DNA of 49,609 nt, from assembly GCA_009801015.1 (NCBI GenBank), contig VHZZ01000023.1, positions 492,441 through 542,049 on the forward strand, in the 5' to 3' direction. This document shows, one piece after another, positions 1 to 10,734 of the stretch. Made by a program: the position numbers and the translations under genes. Position 1 is the first letter of the stretch; each line of letters starts with the position of its first letter. The notes under the pieces are model-generated. The model did not search any database. It was not told where the DNA came from and saw only the letters and a program-made list of their open reading frames with translations. Origin of the DNA: Silene noctiflora (Eukaryota; Streptophyta; Magnoliopsida; Caryophyllales; Caryophyllaceae).

Positions 1-394
1 TAAGTTTGGCTTTGTTGCACTAGTTTTGCTAGTAGGGCTTCTAATGCAACTTTGTCCGCTAGTGTGTGTTGTAATTTTCGGGGTACTATAATCACTCTTT
101 TTCTTACCATCAAAAAAAAAAAAATTATATAATAAAGAGCATAAAATTATATAACCAAAACAAATTTTATTTTCATTCCAAACAATAAGTTACATTTAAA
201 GGGAAGCAACAAAATCCAAATTAAACACAATAGTACAAAGAAATCATGACAACAACAGCATTACCACGGTATCTCAATAATATAACTCCCGCAAATTACA
301 GGGTAATACAAATCATCAAACTTACACTCGTAATAAAGATTGATCCTAATTGGGTAGATAATTGTTGAATGATTGACATTAGGGCAATCACAAT
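1..394. other. No gene seen; 3' flank of the first Kunitz gene
   Basis: No coding sequence is visible here. A stretch ending in TTTTCTTACCATC is followed by 13 consecutive A (112-124). That resembles the poly(A)-tailed 3' end of a retroposed sequence such as a LINE, but no LINE coding sequence or target duplication is visible. Bases from about 160 to 394 are probably the 3' untranslated region of the minus-strand Kunitz gene. Confidence 0.35.
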
Positions 395-967
395 TCACAT
401 TTTCATAAACTGGAAATAAAAAGGAGAAATATTAGGGCTATTGACAAGAGCAAGAAGTGGGATACCAGTGCTAGAATCGACTACTATGCCAATGTCTTTA
501 CATGATCCAACCTTAGCCAGACAATATTGAAGCTTGTATCCCCGGTTACCGGTACCGATTATTTGGAACATATCTTTCCCTAAGGCACCCCCAGCTCTAA
601 CCTTGTCATTGACGACCTGCAGAACCGGAGAACTCGAGCAGCCAAAGTTCATGTTGTTCACGAGTTCGATGGCAATAGGTAAGCCCTCTAAAATTACACT
701 CCCTGCGCCTAAGGCACCTGGTAGTACCTTAAAGGTCAACTTCGAAGCAGGATTGAGAGGTTGTTGGGCGATGTAGAGAGGGCAGGTATTGGCTATCTGA
801 ACCACCCCTACACTGGTAAAAGAATTAACCTTCACAATTGAGTAAGATTGTCCAGTAAATACAGGGCGTCCTTCACGGTCGACTACTACACTGCCTATGC
901 CGAGGGCATTCGAGCAGAGGAGTAGGACCATGACGGTTGTTGTTGTTAATAAAACAAACTTAGTCAT
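395..967 (-). CDS. Kunitz-type (STI/miraculin family) protease inhibitor-like protein
   Basis: This intronless reading frame encodes 190 residues, the usual size for plant Kunitz inhibitors. Residues 1-23 form a signal peptide with a Leu/Thr/Val-rich hydrophobic core and a small residue before the likely cleavage site (SNALG). The mature start has the family pattern VVVDREGRPV. Four mature cysteines (62, 110, 149, 156) match the two conserved disulfides of the STI fold. CPLYI around Cys62 and the SPFYFQF C-terminus are also family-typical. Known members are secreted or vacuolar beta-trefoil proteins that block serine or other proteases, often in defence; some, like miraculin, have lost inhibition. 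The reactive loop between Cys62 and Cys110 is not clearly canonical, so the target protease cannot be named. A paralogue lies at 4016-4693. Confidence 0.93.
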   Translation of the reverse strand: MTKFVLLTTTTVMVLLLCSNALGIGSVVVDREGRPVFTGQSYSIVKVNSFTSVGVVQIANTCPLYIAQQPLNPASKLTFKVLPGALGAGSVILEGLPIAIELVNNMNFGCSSSPVLQVVNDKVRAGGALGKDMFQIIGTGNRGYKLQYCLAKVGSCKDIGIVVDSSTGIPLLALVNSPNISPFYFQFMKM

Positions 968-1073
968 TTCGACTTGATTTTGTTGGAAGGGTTTTTAATT
1001 TGTTAAGTTTTTGTTATCGTTGTATATTGGATAATTGGGTAGTGGATGAAGAAACAAAGGGTACGAAGGGACG

Positions 1074-1081
1074 TATTTATA
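1074..1081 (-). promoter_or_regulatory. Probable TATA box of the first Kunitz gene
   Basis: The minus strand reads TATAAATA about 107 bases upstream of the ATG at 967. That spacing fits a plant TATA box with a 5' UTR of roughly 75 nt. No other promoter element was identified. Confidence 0.5.
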
Positions 1082-1331
1082 CAAGGAAGGATGAGGTTAG
1101 AGGTAGTAGCTACATCGACGTGCTCTCCGTGCATGGTTATGACCGCCATTATCGAATAATAATGAAACTCAACTTATCACTAAAAACAGCTTAACGAAAC
1201 CCATTTTCTATGAAACGATCGATGATGCTGAGCACGTCCAAATAAACTACCTACGGATCGAGTATCTTTTTCCAGCAAGATAAAATCTCAGATGGCATTC
1301 TTTAGACAATGCCGGAATTCTTAAAATAATA

Positions 1332-1538
1332 CTCCCTCCGTCCCGGTCATTTGTTGTCCTTTAGTTTTGGCACAAGACCAAAGAAATAGGAGAAAGNCAA
1401 TTATAAGATGACAAGTGGAGTAAATTGAATGTGAAAGATCAAATTATTTTTCAAATTCAATCCTAAAATAGAAAGGACAACAATTGACTGAGACACCCAA
1501 AAATGGAAAAGGACAACAAATGACCGGGACAGAGGGAG
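1332..1538. mobile_element. Stowaway MITE (CTCCCTCCGTCCCGG family), copy 1
   Basis: This 207-bp element is flanked by TA on both sides (1330-1331, 1539-1540). Its inverted termini begin CTCCCTCCGTCCCGGTCATT; the right end is the reverse complement with few mismatches. Stowaway MITEs of Tc1/mariner origin have exactly this TA duplication and CTCCCTCC terminus. It is in opposite orientation to its close relative at 14358-14565. There is no coding capacity. One ambiguous base lies inside (1397). Confidence 0.9.
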
Positions 1539-1578
1539 TAAATCAAACCAACATTTTTAGTTTAGATAACACCCCTTA

Positions 1579-1906
1579 TATACTAAAAGATTAACACATG
1601 TACAAATTCTTCCGCTAAAATTTCCCGCCTAAATAATATTGTACTGGACAATATTTATTTCCTAATTAATTACTGTCTACTATCTATTTTTTTTACTGTT
1701 AAACAATATTTATCTCCTAATTTATTTAATAATATCAATCATTGTTTAACTTTTACATAGATAAGGCTAATAAAAAAATCTTGGAATTATATATGCAAAT
1801 TTTCTACCCTTTTCAAAATAGAGGTAAACTGCATTAGTTTAATTAATTGTCAAATTCTCTAATATCTATATCTAAATACCGTGCATTTGCACGGGAGCTA
1901 TACTAG
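1579..1906 (+). mobile_element. Non-autonomous Helitron-like element
   Basis: The 3' end carries the diagnostic hairpin CCGTGCATTTGCACGG, then a short tail ending in CTAG with T following (1907). The 5' end TATACTAAAAGATTAACA aligns with the TCTACTAAAAG start of the better copy at 47235, with the leading TC mutated to TA. No Rep/helicase sequence is present. The 3' end is clear; the 5' boundary is inferred by comparison. Confidence 0.6.
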
Positions 1907-2193
1907 TGGTAGAATAGTAAGTATCGTTTCAAGTATCGCTTAAATTAATAATCGTGCCATCATGGTATTATTTTGTATACGAAAGTAATGCTTGATTTTC
2001 ATTGATAAAGAAATCGGGTATAACCGATACACAATCAAATGTAAATAACAGAAGAAGAAATCGGAAGTAAAAAAATTCAAATGTCGTTGTTGTTGTTAAG
2101 GGGATTTGATTTGATTGTATCACAAATTGATTCATTTTGATTTGAGCAAGATAAGATCTAAAATGATATGGATTTTTCCATTTATTTAGATAA

Positions 2194-2670
2194 CTACTAT
2201 AAATTCCGCCCAATGCGCGGTATATATAGAGTATTTATTTTTTAGGGTGTTATTTATAATGAAATACTAAAGTTATGAAAGGTGTATTTTATGAAATCTA
2301 TATTTTTTTTTACCATAAAATTAAGGATTTTATTTTATAAATTTTCTCCAATTATTTTAATGACTTTTTTTGTCACAAAGTTAATGGTAATTGGTAAGTA
2401 TATGTCAAGTTATTCTCTAAATTTATAAGTATTGCATTTATTAAAAAATTTACCAACTTATAGTTTATAGTTTAACATCTTTTTTATGTATTATTTTAAT
2501 GAAAAATCACAATTTTGAATTTAATTATAAGATTAAAGTTTAATTATAAGATTATATTTTAATAAAAATATAATAGTTTAAAGAAATAAAGTTTTACTTG
2601 TTTCTTTATTTAAATAGAATCATTTGGAAGGAACCGTAAGAGAATTATGAGATAAAACCATAAGAAGATG
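2194..2670 (-). mobile_element. Degenerate Helitron-like element
   Basis: The body aligns in order with the element at 45510-46050, sharing features such as the TTTTACCATAAAATTAAGGA region and the GAATTTAATTATAAGATTA region. The minus-strand 3' end holds a decayed hairpin (CCGCGCATTGGGCGG) and a tail ending GTAG instead of CTAA. The 5' boundary near 2670 is approximate. Confidence 0.45.
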
Positions 2671-2799
2671 ATTATTTATGGCATATAAATAAAAAGAGGA
2701 TTATGAAATCAATTAATGAGATTGGGGACTATTATTAGAAGGTGAATATTTAGGGGGGAAACTTGAGCGGGAAAAATCATAGTTTTGTTAATCTTTTAG

Positions 2800-3502
2800 G
2801 GGGCGTTTGGTTCGGGAAAGGGTAAAAGAATGGAATCAAGAAAGGGAAAGCGGGGGTAAGGAATGAGATTACCCCAAATTAAAATTATTGTTTGGTTGTC
2901 TCATAAAAGGGAATGCCATTTATCCCATCAACCACCACACATTTTATCTCCACCATCAACAACCACCATACCTTTCCAAGGTAACCTCCTACCGCCCATC
3001 CGAACTGCCCTCCCTTGCCGGCGACACAACATTCATCGCGACAATGGTGGCCTGGAGGTGTCGCGGTGCAGTGGTGGTCGATGTATGTAGCAGGTAGTAG
3101 CGGGTCTTAATGGTGTTCATTGTAAAACAGATTATGGTGGTAATTTGGTCGTGGTGTTGTCTTGGGCCGGGCTGGCGACGGGTGGTGGGAGAGGCGACCA
3201 CCACTCGCGATGCTAGTCGTCAAAGAGTTGGTATTGATGATGTCGTGGTGGTCAGTGATGGTGGATGGTGGTGGACTGGTGGGTGGATTAGTGATAGTGG
3301 TGGTTAGTCTAGTGACTGATGAGTGAGTAAGGGGGGAATGAAATTTCATTCACTTGGGGAGTGAGGGGTAAGGACTTGAAAGGTTTTGAGGTAAAGGTAG
3401 GGGATCTCATTCCCTTTGTTTGTGTCAAACAAACGAACACAAAGGGAATCATTAACTTTAATTCCCTTACCCTTTCCTGAATACCCGTAACCAAACGCCC
3501 CC
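2800..3502. mobile_element. Tourist-like (PIF/Harbinger) element with GC-rich core
   Basis: A TTA target duplication flanks the element (2797-2799 and 3503-3505), and both termini read GGGGGCGTTTGGTT. The 3-bp TTA duplication and GTTTGGTT terminus are hallmarks of Tourist/PIF-Harbinger elements. Both subterminal regions contain GGAAAGGGTAA. At 703 bp it is long for a MITE. The core (about 2925-3300) is rich in ACC/GGT triplets on complementary sides. Several overlapping reading frames there are composition artefacts, and no transposase is visible. Confidence 0.85.
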
Positions 3503-3505
3503 TTA

Positions 3506-4015
3506 GTATATAGAGGATGGCGGAAACGTAAAATATTAAATTAAACGAACATTATAGCTTTAGATAGCAGTGTAATTATAATTATCGTTTAAGGTTATGC
3601 TTAAACTAATTCTTAAAAAATGTGTTCATGTAGGATCGTGACATTATATTCACAGGTGATTCTTTTCAAAGAATGGGTGCATCAGATGCAATAAGTGAGG
3701 ACCCCAATAATAAAAAATGTGTTCATGTAGGATCTTGACATTACATTTATTATTAAATCATTTTTTACAAAACGTATACACATTAGAAAAGACGATTAAA
3801 AGTACCGTCTCTTGAAACCGTGAGAAAACTGAAAAGACAATATGAATTTTGGTCCAAAATATAAATTAGCTTGATCTAAGTCTAATTCTTCTTTAGATTC
3901 AAAGTCCATATTCATAGGTCGGGTCGTGCTTCGGCCTTTGTTAGAGCAGCCCGGAAATTAATCGTCTGAATCGAACAGTCGAACACCCACATACACTCAA
4001 AAGAGCGACCTTGAA
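3506..4015. other. Intergenic stretch with a 34-bp direct repeat
   Basis: No gene is seen. The string AAAAAATGTGTTCATGTAGG continues for about 34 bases and occurs twice (about 3614-3647 and 3711-3744), differing at one or two positions. The copies are 97 bases apart in direct orientation. The cause is unknown; it could be a local duplication. Confidence 0.7.
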
Positions 4016-4693
4016 CTATTCTGGTTTAAACTGGACGTGAAGAGGAGAAATATTATTACTATTTTCGGTCGTAATAATGACGACGATTGGTGTACCCGTG
4101 ACAGGGTCAAGTGATACGCCCAGATCTCGACATAATCCGAGATCAAAGGGCAAGTTAAGGTTAAAGTCATAGGGACAATTTTGAAGCTTGTACGGTAAGT
4201 AATCATCAGCATATGATTTACCAGCAAATCTTATAGTAAACCTACTGGTCATTAAACCAGACCCGGTTCGAACCGTATTATCGATCACCTTCCAATACGG
4301 CGAATGTGGGCAGCCAAGTAGCTCTCCACCCATGACTAGGATGCCTACCGGCGCGCCCTCTGAAATTAATCCATTACTACCTTCCAAGTCATAAATCCTG
4401 ACCGGTCGAAAGTAGCCTGCCATGGTGCCGTCGACGGGTTGTGGGTTGATGTAGAGAGGGCAGTCCTCATTTATCTGCTCCACTCCGACACCCGTTGTCG
4501 AATTGATGAGCATTGCGTATGATATGCCTGGTTTTAGATTGTTTCCGTTTGTGTCATGTACAAACTTACCCACGGTAACCTTCGGTGATTTTACCCGCCG
4601 TTTACCGTGGGCATTAGGGCAGAAGAGGAACACTATCATTGTTGTTGCAAATACTACTAGAAACTTATTCATTTTGATTTTATTTATCGTCAA
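4016..4693 (-). CDS. Kunitz-type (STI family) protease inhibitor-like protein, paralogue
   Basis: This intronless frame encodes 225 residues. The first Met gives seven extra residues; Met8 (MNKFLVVFATTM) aligns with the MTKFVLL start of the paralogue at 395-967 and may be the true start. A hydrophobic signal peptide ends near residue 30 (PNAHG). Four mature cysteines (78, 128, 173, 188) fit the two STI disulfides, and VEQINEDCPLYI matches the first-cysteine region of the neighbour. The Cys173-Cys188 loop is longer (14 intervening residues against 6). Potential N-glycosylation sites are NST at 64 and NIS at 214. The candidate reactive-loop basic residues (around R96-R99) differ from the paralogue, so specificity probably differs. 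Both genes face the same way and look like an old tandem duplication. Confidence 0.93.
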   Translation of the reverse strand: MTINKIKMNKFLVVFATTMIVFLFCPNAHGKRRVKSPKVTVGKFVHDTNGNNLKPGISYAMLINSTTGVGVEQINEDCPLYINPQPVDGTMAGYFRPVRIYDLEGSNGLISEGAPVGILVMGGELLGCPHSPYWKVIDNTVRTGSGLMTSRFTIRFAGKSYADDYLPYKLQNCPYDFNLNLPFDLGLCRDLGVSLDPVTGTPIVVIITTENSNNISPLHVQFKPE

Positions 4694-5367
4694 AACGATT
4701 TTTGTTTTTCTTGTGTTGTTGTTCTTCTTCTTCTTCCTTATTGAATTTATAAGGAATTATAAATTCCATATATTCGATTTGAAGACAGCACGAATACAGA
4801 ACATGGTTACTATTTTCGATCTATGCTTTCATAAACGTGAAGAACACGACCGTGCATAGCGGTACGTATATCACATTCACCATATCGTAATTAGATACGG
4901 AGTATATTTTCAAAGATGTATTTTGATACGGAGAATATGTACATCTTGGTTGTGATAAATATATTCGTCACAGACTGTCTGGTAAGACATTTTAGATACC
5001 TGATTTGGTCAAAAAAGCTTATTTGACGAAAATCTCATGAACCTTATTTTTTTGTAAGAGTTTGGCAAATAGCTTATTTAACCAAATAAGCTACTCAAAT
5101 GAAATGTTACCTAGAGTAGCATTTGAGATTTCAGATACCTAATTTAATTTGATTTTCCTTTTACACCGCTTAAATCTATACTACTAAATGATTATCATAT
5201 CCGTTTGTCAAACATTTTTTTTATATTATCAGTTTCTAATTTTTAGCCGTCTTATCAGTTAACTTTTCAGGTTTCAGCTATCTTTTCAGGTTTGAGCTAC
5301 CTTTCCAGTTAGTTTTGTCAAATAAAGCCAAAATATCACCCAAATGGGTAATAAGACAAAAATCATA
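4694..5367. other. Upstream region of the second Kunitz gene
   Basis: No gene is seen. A minus-strand CTTATAAATT sequence near 4744-4753, about 55 bases upstream of the ATG, is a possible TATA box. Around 4985-5160 are imperfect inverted segments containing AGCTTATTTG/CAAATAAGCT strings, probably a decayed MITE whose boundaries cannot be set. Confidence 0.4.
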
Positions 5368-5564
5368 CTCCCTCCTATTCACTATATTCTTCCCATTTCC
5401 TTTTATCACAGGAAATAAGAAAGTGGATTTGGACTACACAAAACACACTACCCCACATGTAAATGAATTTGGACCACACAAATCAACCCAAAAAAGGAAA
5501 TAGGGAAGAAAACCTGAATAATCCGAAAAAGGAAATAGGAAACAATATAGTGAATAGGAGGGAG
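5368..5564. mobile_element. Stowaway MITE (CTCCCTCCTATTCAC family)
   Basis: TA duplications flank it (5366-5367, 5565-5566). The termini CTCCCTCCTATTCACTATAT and their reverse complement at the right end are nearly perfect over about 27 bp. The inner strings CCTGAATAATCCG and GGAAATAGG also occur in the element at 21365-21679, so these two share a family. It has no coding capacity. Confidence 0.88.
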
Positions 5565-6025
5565 TAATACCTAGGGAATAACAAATGGCTTATTTTTATC
5601 TACCCATATGCATGATATTTAATCCGTCATAAGTTTGTGGCGAATATGCTTGACACTAACAAGAATTTCTTGCTACCATGTTAACAAATTCAGTAGGTCT
5701 TCCAAAAGACGGATATATCCGTCTCAAGAATAAAACTGGGAAAAACCTTTTGCTAATCTTGATGCATTCTATTTTTGTATTATGTATGATATTTAACTCG
5801 TTTTAAAGTTAACCCAAATATTTTACTTTTAAATGAAAATTTGTACAAAATAATTAGGCTTCAACTAAACAACTAGATCTGGAAAATTGATAATTAATGC
5901 TACAAAGTTGACATTTTGGTTTTCTATTGTTGTTCTGTGCGCTTCCCAAAAAAATCAAATCTCATTAATTATGATCTACTCAGTATTTGGCAACTTGTAT
6001 TCATTTAGAAATTAATTTTATTTAA

Positions 6026-6186
6026 GGGAAATGATAATGAGGTAAAAGAGGTAATAAATACTTAATACATGCATTAATTACATTAATTTATGCGTAATTT
6101 ATTCTCTAATTTCTAAATTAATACCAAATTTGGAAGGGTATTAAATGCTTAAATACAACCCAGTTGATTGTATTTATCATTTCCCA
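6026..6186. mobile_element. Diverged relative of the 48480-48687 Tourist-like MITE
   Basis: The left end GGGAAATGATAATGAGG and the right end TGTATTTATCATTTCCC match the GGGAAATGAT...ATCATTTCCC terminus of the intact copy near the right end of the window. A matching target duplication is not visible, so the boundaries are approximate. Confidence 0.5.
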
Positions 6187-6323
6187 TCATTTAAATTCCT
6201 TGGGAGTTTAGGATATTTAAATTTTAGAATCTTTTGGATTTGATACAAATCGGAACCCCTCACATTTTAGGTCATCCGTGAAACTCCAACTTTTCACGTT
6301 TTATCCTTGGTTCTTGTTAATGA

Positions 6324-6629
6324 CTAGTATAGATCTCGCGCGAATACGCGTTTTTTTAGATAAAAATATTAAAGAAAATAACAATTATACAACTTGATAT
6401 TTAACTCAATTTGAATTTAATTGTAAAATTTATTATTATTAATGTTTTGTATTAATCGGTGGAAAAGGGAAAAATTCAGTATAATTCAGTTGTAGATATA
6501 ATATAATAAATGTCCAATTACAAATATGACATAATAAAAGCCCAATTACAGATATGATATAATGAAAGCCAGTTAAGCCAAATTCATTTAGGCGGAAAAA
6601 ATTTAGAGATCTCTTATTTTTTTAGTACA
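6324..6629 (-). mobile_element. Non-autonomous Helitron-like element
   Basis: Read on the minus strand, the 3' end is a hairpin (CGCGTATTCGCGCG), a tail AGATCTATA and terminal CTAG followed by T. The 5' end TGTACTAAAAAAATAAGAG resembles the TCTACTAAAAG start of the copy at 47235. Length (about 306 bp) and inner TTCCGCCTAAAT resemble the copy at 1579-1906. No genes are inside. Confidence 0.55.
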
Positions 6630-6767
6630 AGGGGTTGCAAAACTAAGTCCAATATTACCTATCTGGTTCGAGCTGTTGTCGATAGAATACAATATATGCA
6701 TGATACATCTATATTAATTTTTTTTTTTTTTTGGAATGAGACTTTCTTATTATATTTAGTTTTCAGG

Positions 6768-6930
6768 TTTTTCTAACATGTGCCCTATGATAAGAAGTTA
6801 AGTAGAGAAATAATTTCAAGTTGATTTCACTAATTATGGTAAATATGAGGTTCAACTTTAATTTATCTTGATATATTTTCAACAATATTTCCCTAATTAG
6901 GTTATTTTGGCACATGTTAAAAAATCCGTT
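6768..6930. repeat. Inverted-repeat element with TAACATGTGCC ends
   Basis: TAACATGTGCCCTA at the left faces TTTTGGCACATGTTA at the right. The interior CACTAATTATGGTAA recurs in a related segment at about 24262-24388, which also ends in GGGCACATGTTAG. This is probably a MITE family; its superfamily could not be assigned. Confidence 0.5.
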
Positions 6931-7461
6931 TTTTTTTTCTTATTATATTTTTGTTGAACTAGTATTTGCCATGACAGTAGGCCCAAATCCAAAACAATCT
7001 ACAACCCTTTTAAGTCCTCTAAGCCCAATATACAACCCAATCTACCAGTTTTCACATTTAAATAAACAGAATAAAATTTTAAAAAAGAATATGTAGATCA
7101 ATTTTTCATAAATATAATTTGGTGGAAATGATAAAAAATTTGGTGAATAATTGAATATGAGTAATTAGTAATTACCTTTTTTTTATATTTTCTTTTTCTT
7201 CAACTCTGTTTTTTATATAAAATCCTACCAAATTTTTATTTGTGGTAATATTTGTGTTTAATTTGATTTATTTGTATCCGAAAATCAATAAGGAAAATGT
7301 TTGTATATACGTTATTTGAGCTAAAAAATGAGGAATATTTATCATAAATTTACATCTTATTTAAAACGGTCATATTTGCGTAAGTATAAAACAAGTTAAA
7401 CATTGGCTCATATAAATGAATGAGATAAGAATTTCCAATCCCTAGGCATTCTGTTTATTAT

Positions 7462-8009
7462 CCGCGAAAATGGTAATTAAGCCCCTTAACTTTGTTCAAT
7501 TGTGAAATTAGACCCCATAAGTTTCATTCGGAGCGATTAGACCCCTTAAGTTTCACTAAAAGTGAAATTCAACCCCATTTTTAAAATTTTCACAAAAAAT
7601 TTAATNAAAAACATTTTATATTAGTATTAAACAATTTATTAAATACTAAAAATTACTAATTGCAACTTTACGAATTTCTACATAATTTATTAATCATTGA
7701 AGAACACTTTTACATACATATTTAGTAAATTATTTATAATTTATATAGTATTCATACATATATAATAAATTGTCTATACACTATAAAATTCAAAAAAAAA
7801 AAAATATTCGATATTTAATATAAATATAAAAGTTCTAAAATTATAAAATAAAATATTTTATATTTGATAAATTGTATTAAAAGTGATTTTAATTTAAGAA
7901 TTTGGTGAAAATTAAGAAATGGGGTTGAATTTCTTGATTGCTCCAAATAAAACTTATGGGGCCTAATTTCACAATTGAATAGAGTTAAGGGGCTTAATCA
8001 CTTTCGCGG
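7462..8009. mobile_element. Long-TIR MITE, probably Mutator-like, copy 1
   Basis: Inverted termini of about 60 bp start CCGCGAAA and include TTAAGCCCCTTAACT and TTCAATTGTGAAATTAG. The interior is extremely AT-rich without reading frames. A second copy in reverse orientation lies at 21176-21975. Long termini suggest Mutator-like derivation, but no clean 9-bp duplication is visible at this copy. One ambiguous base is at 7606. Confidence 0.7.
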
Positions 8010-8167
8010 TTTTTTATCTTATCCATCTATTTGACCCGTCATATTTATGGATTGGATCGAATTGTGTGAGATCAGCCCACAATAATGAATACACATCTAG
8101 TGTAATTGTATGAAGATTTAAAAGCCCAATCAACTTAAACCTTTAATTTTTAATAATCAACTTGCTC

Positions 8168-8194
8168 TTTTATTTTATTTTATTTTATTTTATT
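8168..8194. repeat. TTTTA pentanucleotide microsatellite
   Basis: About five perfect TTTTA units occur in a row in an intergenic AT-rich region. Confidence 0.9.
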
Positions 8195-8414
8195 GCTTTG
8201 GAAATAATAACCTGATTGATTAATTTAATATGAAATAATTAAATAAAAATAATAAAAATTGCATGGAAATAATATGAAGACAAAAAGTAAAGAAAAGAAA
8301 GTGGCCAACCGTGCGGTCTTGAAATGGTAATTAGGGATGCACGCCACCCTTAATCTTTGACCATCTTTTTTACTCTTCTTCTGCTTATGCACATGATTTC
8401 ATTATATTATTACA

Positions 8415-8606
8415 AAACGTCTGTTTAACGGACATTATCCGTTATAAGCTGAAAACGGATATTTTCCCGGCTCACAATAATGCAAGTGTAAGGCAAGTGA
8501 AGAGAAATAGAACATCCCATGAATAGTATCACTTTCATATTATAAGAAAGGCATTATCCGTCTCCAGCTTATGGCAAAGAGTGTTTATCTTCAATGAGAA
8601 TTTGCG
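8415..8606. mobile_element. Fold-back MITE of the ATCCGTCTTCAGC family
   Basis: Inverted pieces such as ATTATCCGTTATAAGCTGAA and ATTATCCGTCTCCAGCTTAT lie at the two sides of an A/T-rich middle with GCAAGTG strings. The same terminal vocabulary recurs near 10735, 29530 and 35030. The boundaries are approximate. Confidence 0.5.
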
Positions 8607-9450
8607 ATATTATTAACCTTTCTTCAGTCTTCCTTCCTTAATTTTATTATTATATACCAACTTATGTACGTGTGCATTGTTATAATATACTCCGTGGTTT
8701 TAATTACGATTGTTAAAAATTGAAAAATAAATTTACTGTTTATAATTATAATAATGTTTCATCCGTCCCATTAATTAATTTAGCTTTTTATTTTTTTTAG
8801 AGATATTCTAATCAAATGTAAATAAATGATTATGTTATATACTCTGACGGCACGGGTGGAGACTAATGGTTAAAATTCTTATCAATAGCAATTTTGTGGA
8901 GTATTTATGGACCGTGGTTAGGCTTTCGACTCTGTCACACTCGGGTGCCTTACTTGATTTACGTGTTTTGCAGGCTATCACGTATATACCTGGGTGTTTA
9001 CCAAGTGCACCAAAAGTAGCTGCGAGTTCCCCATCCAAAAAAAAATGTGAGAGCAGGATCTCAAGACTCTTACATAAAGTGGGCAAATAATTACACGACT
9101 AGAAACACAACACGAAACCCGACGCAGAATTAACAAATTCTGGTTGAGGTTAATTAACTCCTTTATGCAAGTGGGTAGACACAAATACGGCACGAAATTT
9201 AATTAAGGTTGAATCTGAGTTAAATGGTCCGTGTCTCCATGATTTACATGTGACATGTGACACGAACCTCACACGACCGATTTTTTGTTGTCAGGTTTAA
9301 TTTACGCAATACCAATGTTAGAGATTTACGAAGTATATTGAAAATGACTAAATGAGATTGATTGCGATTGGATAATTTGTATCCAACACATACACATTGA
9401 TGCAAGAAAGTAAATAAAACAAGATCATGTATTTTGTTCAGAGGAATATA

Positions 9451-9678
9451 CTCCCTCCGATCCAGACAAAAGGTAAAGTAGGAAACTTTGATTGGGGTCA
9501 CATGAATTTAGTTGAATTAAATATGTAATTGGTGAGTGGATGAGTGGATGGTAAAGTTGTAAATAGGTAATGGATGTAAGGGTAATTTAGTCATTTTTCA
9601 TGCCAAATATGGTATGTTACCATTGGTGTGGTTCATCCACTTTAGGTAAGTTTTAGCATCTGTTTGGATGGAAGGGAT
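9451..9678. mobile_element. Stowaway MITE (CTCCCTCCGATCCAGAC family), degraded copy
   Basis: The left terminus CTCCCTCCGATCCAGACA follows a TA at 9449-9450. The interior (GTAAGGGTAATTTAGTC, CATGCCAAATATGGTATG) is nearly identical to the element at 48102-48378. The right terminus has diverged to GGATGGAAGGGAT. Confidence 0.8.
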
Positions 9679-10526
9679 TAATTATTTGGTCAAACAAAGA
9701 GCTGATAACTAAACAGATTGATACCAACAATACGAGGTTGAAAGGAGCCTACACAAAAGATAGATATTGATTTTAAAATTACTAAAATACCCTTAGACCT
9801 TAGACATCTAACAAGTACCCACATGGCAATTCCCCATTAAATCAGACGTGGGACCCATCAAAAAGGGCTCATATAAAAGACAATAGTCAGTCGTGCTTGT
9901 TACGGTCATAAGTTTGTGACCTTTCACAATCCTCTCCCGCTTATCCTTCCATTTACCCCTTTTACTTGCTCCTTTGTTATTTCACTTCACAAGCTAAACT
10001 CCGTCACAAATGAGATTTTGTGAAAAGACAAACGTATTCATTGAAGAGCCTATTACATTTTACTTGAAATAATGTCATGCATTATCAAAAATACTCCCGT
10101 CTCGCCTTTTATTAAAATACTTTTCATAATTAAATAAATAACAGAGAAAGTAACAAATTTTTATCGGTATCAACTCTTTCGACCATTATCTTAAGACGAA
10201 AGTATATATCCAATTTAAGAACAAAAATGGGTTAAATATGCTCAACTAAATATTGTATTAGTCCCTAAACTGTAGTTGTTTTAAGTTTAAAACGGATACT
10301 GTACTCGTCTTTTTAAGCGTTTTATTGGTGATGGAGGTAAAGACAAGGGGTGTAGGCTGTAGGTAACATGTAACAGTAAAATGGCAGGAGTTACAGCTGA
10401 TTCTGAAATCTGAAGAATGGAAGAGATGAAAAAGAGAAAGGCATTGCATATTTGCATTGCATTGGTCCTACGAGTTCATTGGAGAACATACATAAAAGAA
10501 GAGTATGTATTGTTAATACGGAAATT

Positions 10527-10706
10527 CTCATTTATGACGGTCGATATTCATCACAATCTTGTGACGGGTCAAATAAAATTCACAAGGGAGGATAAAGACA
10601 AGTCATTTGTAACTCTCTATGCATTCTACCTTTTGTCTTATCTACCCATGTGGGTGATACTTGACCCGTCACAAGCTTGTAACGGATATATCCGTCACAA
10701 ATGAGA
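10527..10706. mobile_element. MITE with TCTCATTTGTGACGG ends
   Basis: The left end TCTCATTTATGACGG and right end CCGTCACAAATGAGA are inverted. Inner strings TTGTGACGGGTCAAATA and TTGACCCGTCACAAGCTTG are also inverted. Related copies lie at about 12030-12195 and 13731-13906. A reading frame across it reflects the palindrome and is not a gene. Confidence 0.65.
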
Positions 10707-10734
10707 CCTATTGTTGTTAATAAACAAATTTTCA

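Noticed and set aside
2863..3349. Several overlapping frames on both strands in the GGT/ACC-rich core
   Set aside because: They reflect triplet-biased composition inside a Tourist-like element. There is no family similarity, and they overlap in many frames.
5175..5340. Helitron 5' end at TCTATACTACTAAATG
   Set aside because: No matching hairpin plus CTRR 3' end was found downstream.
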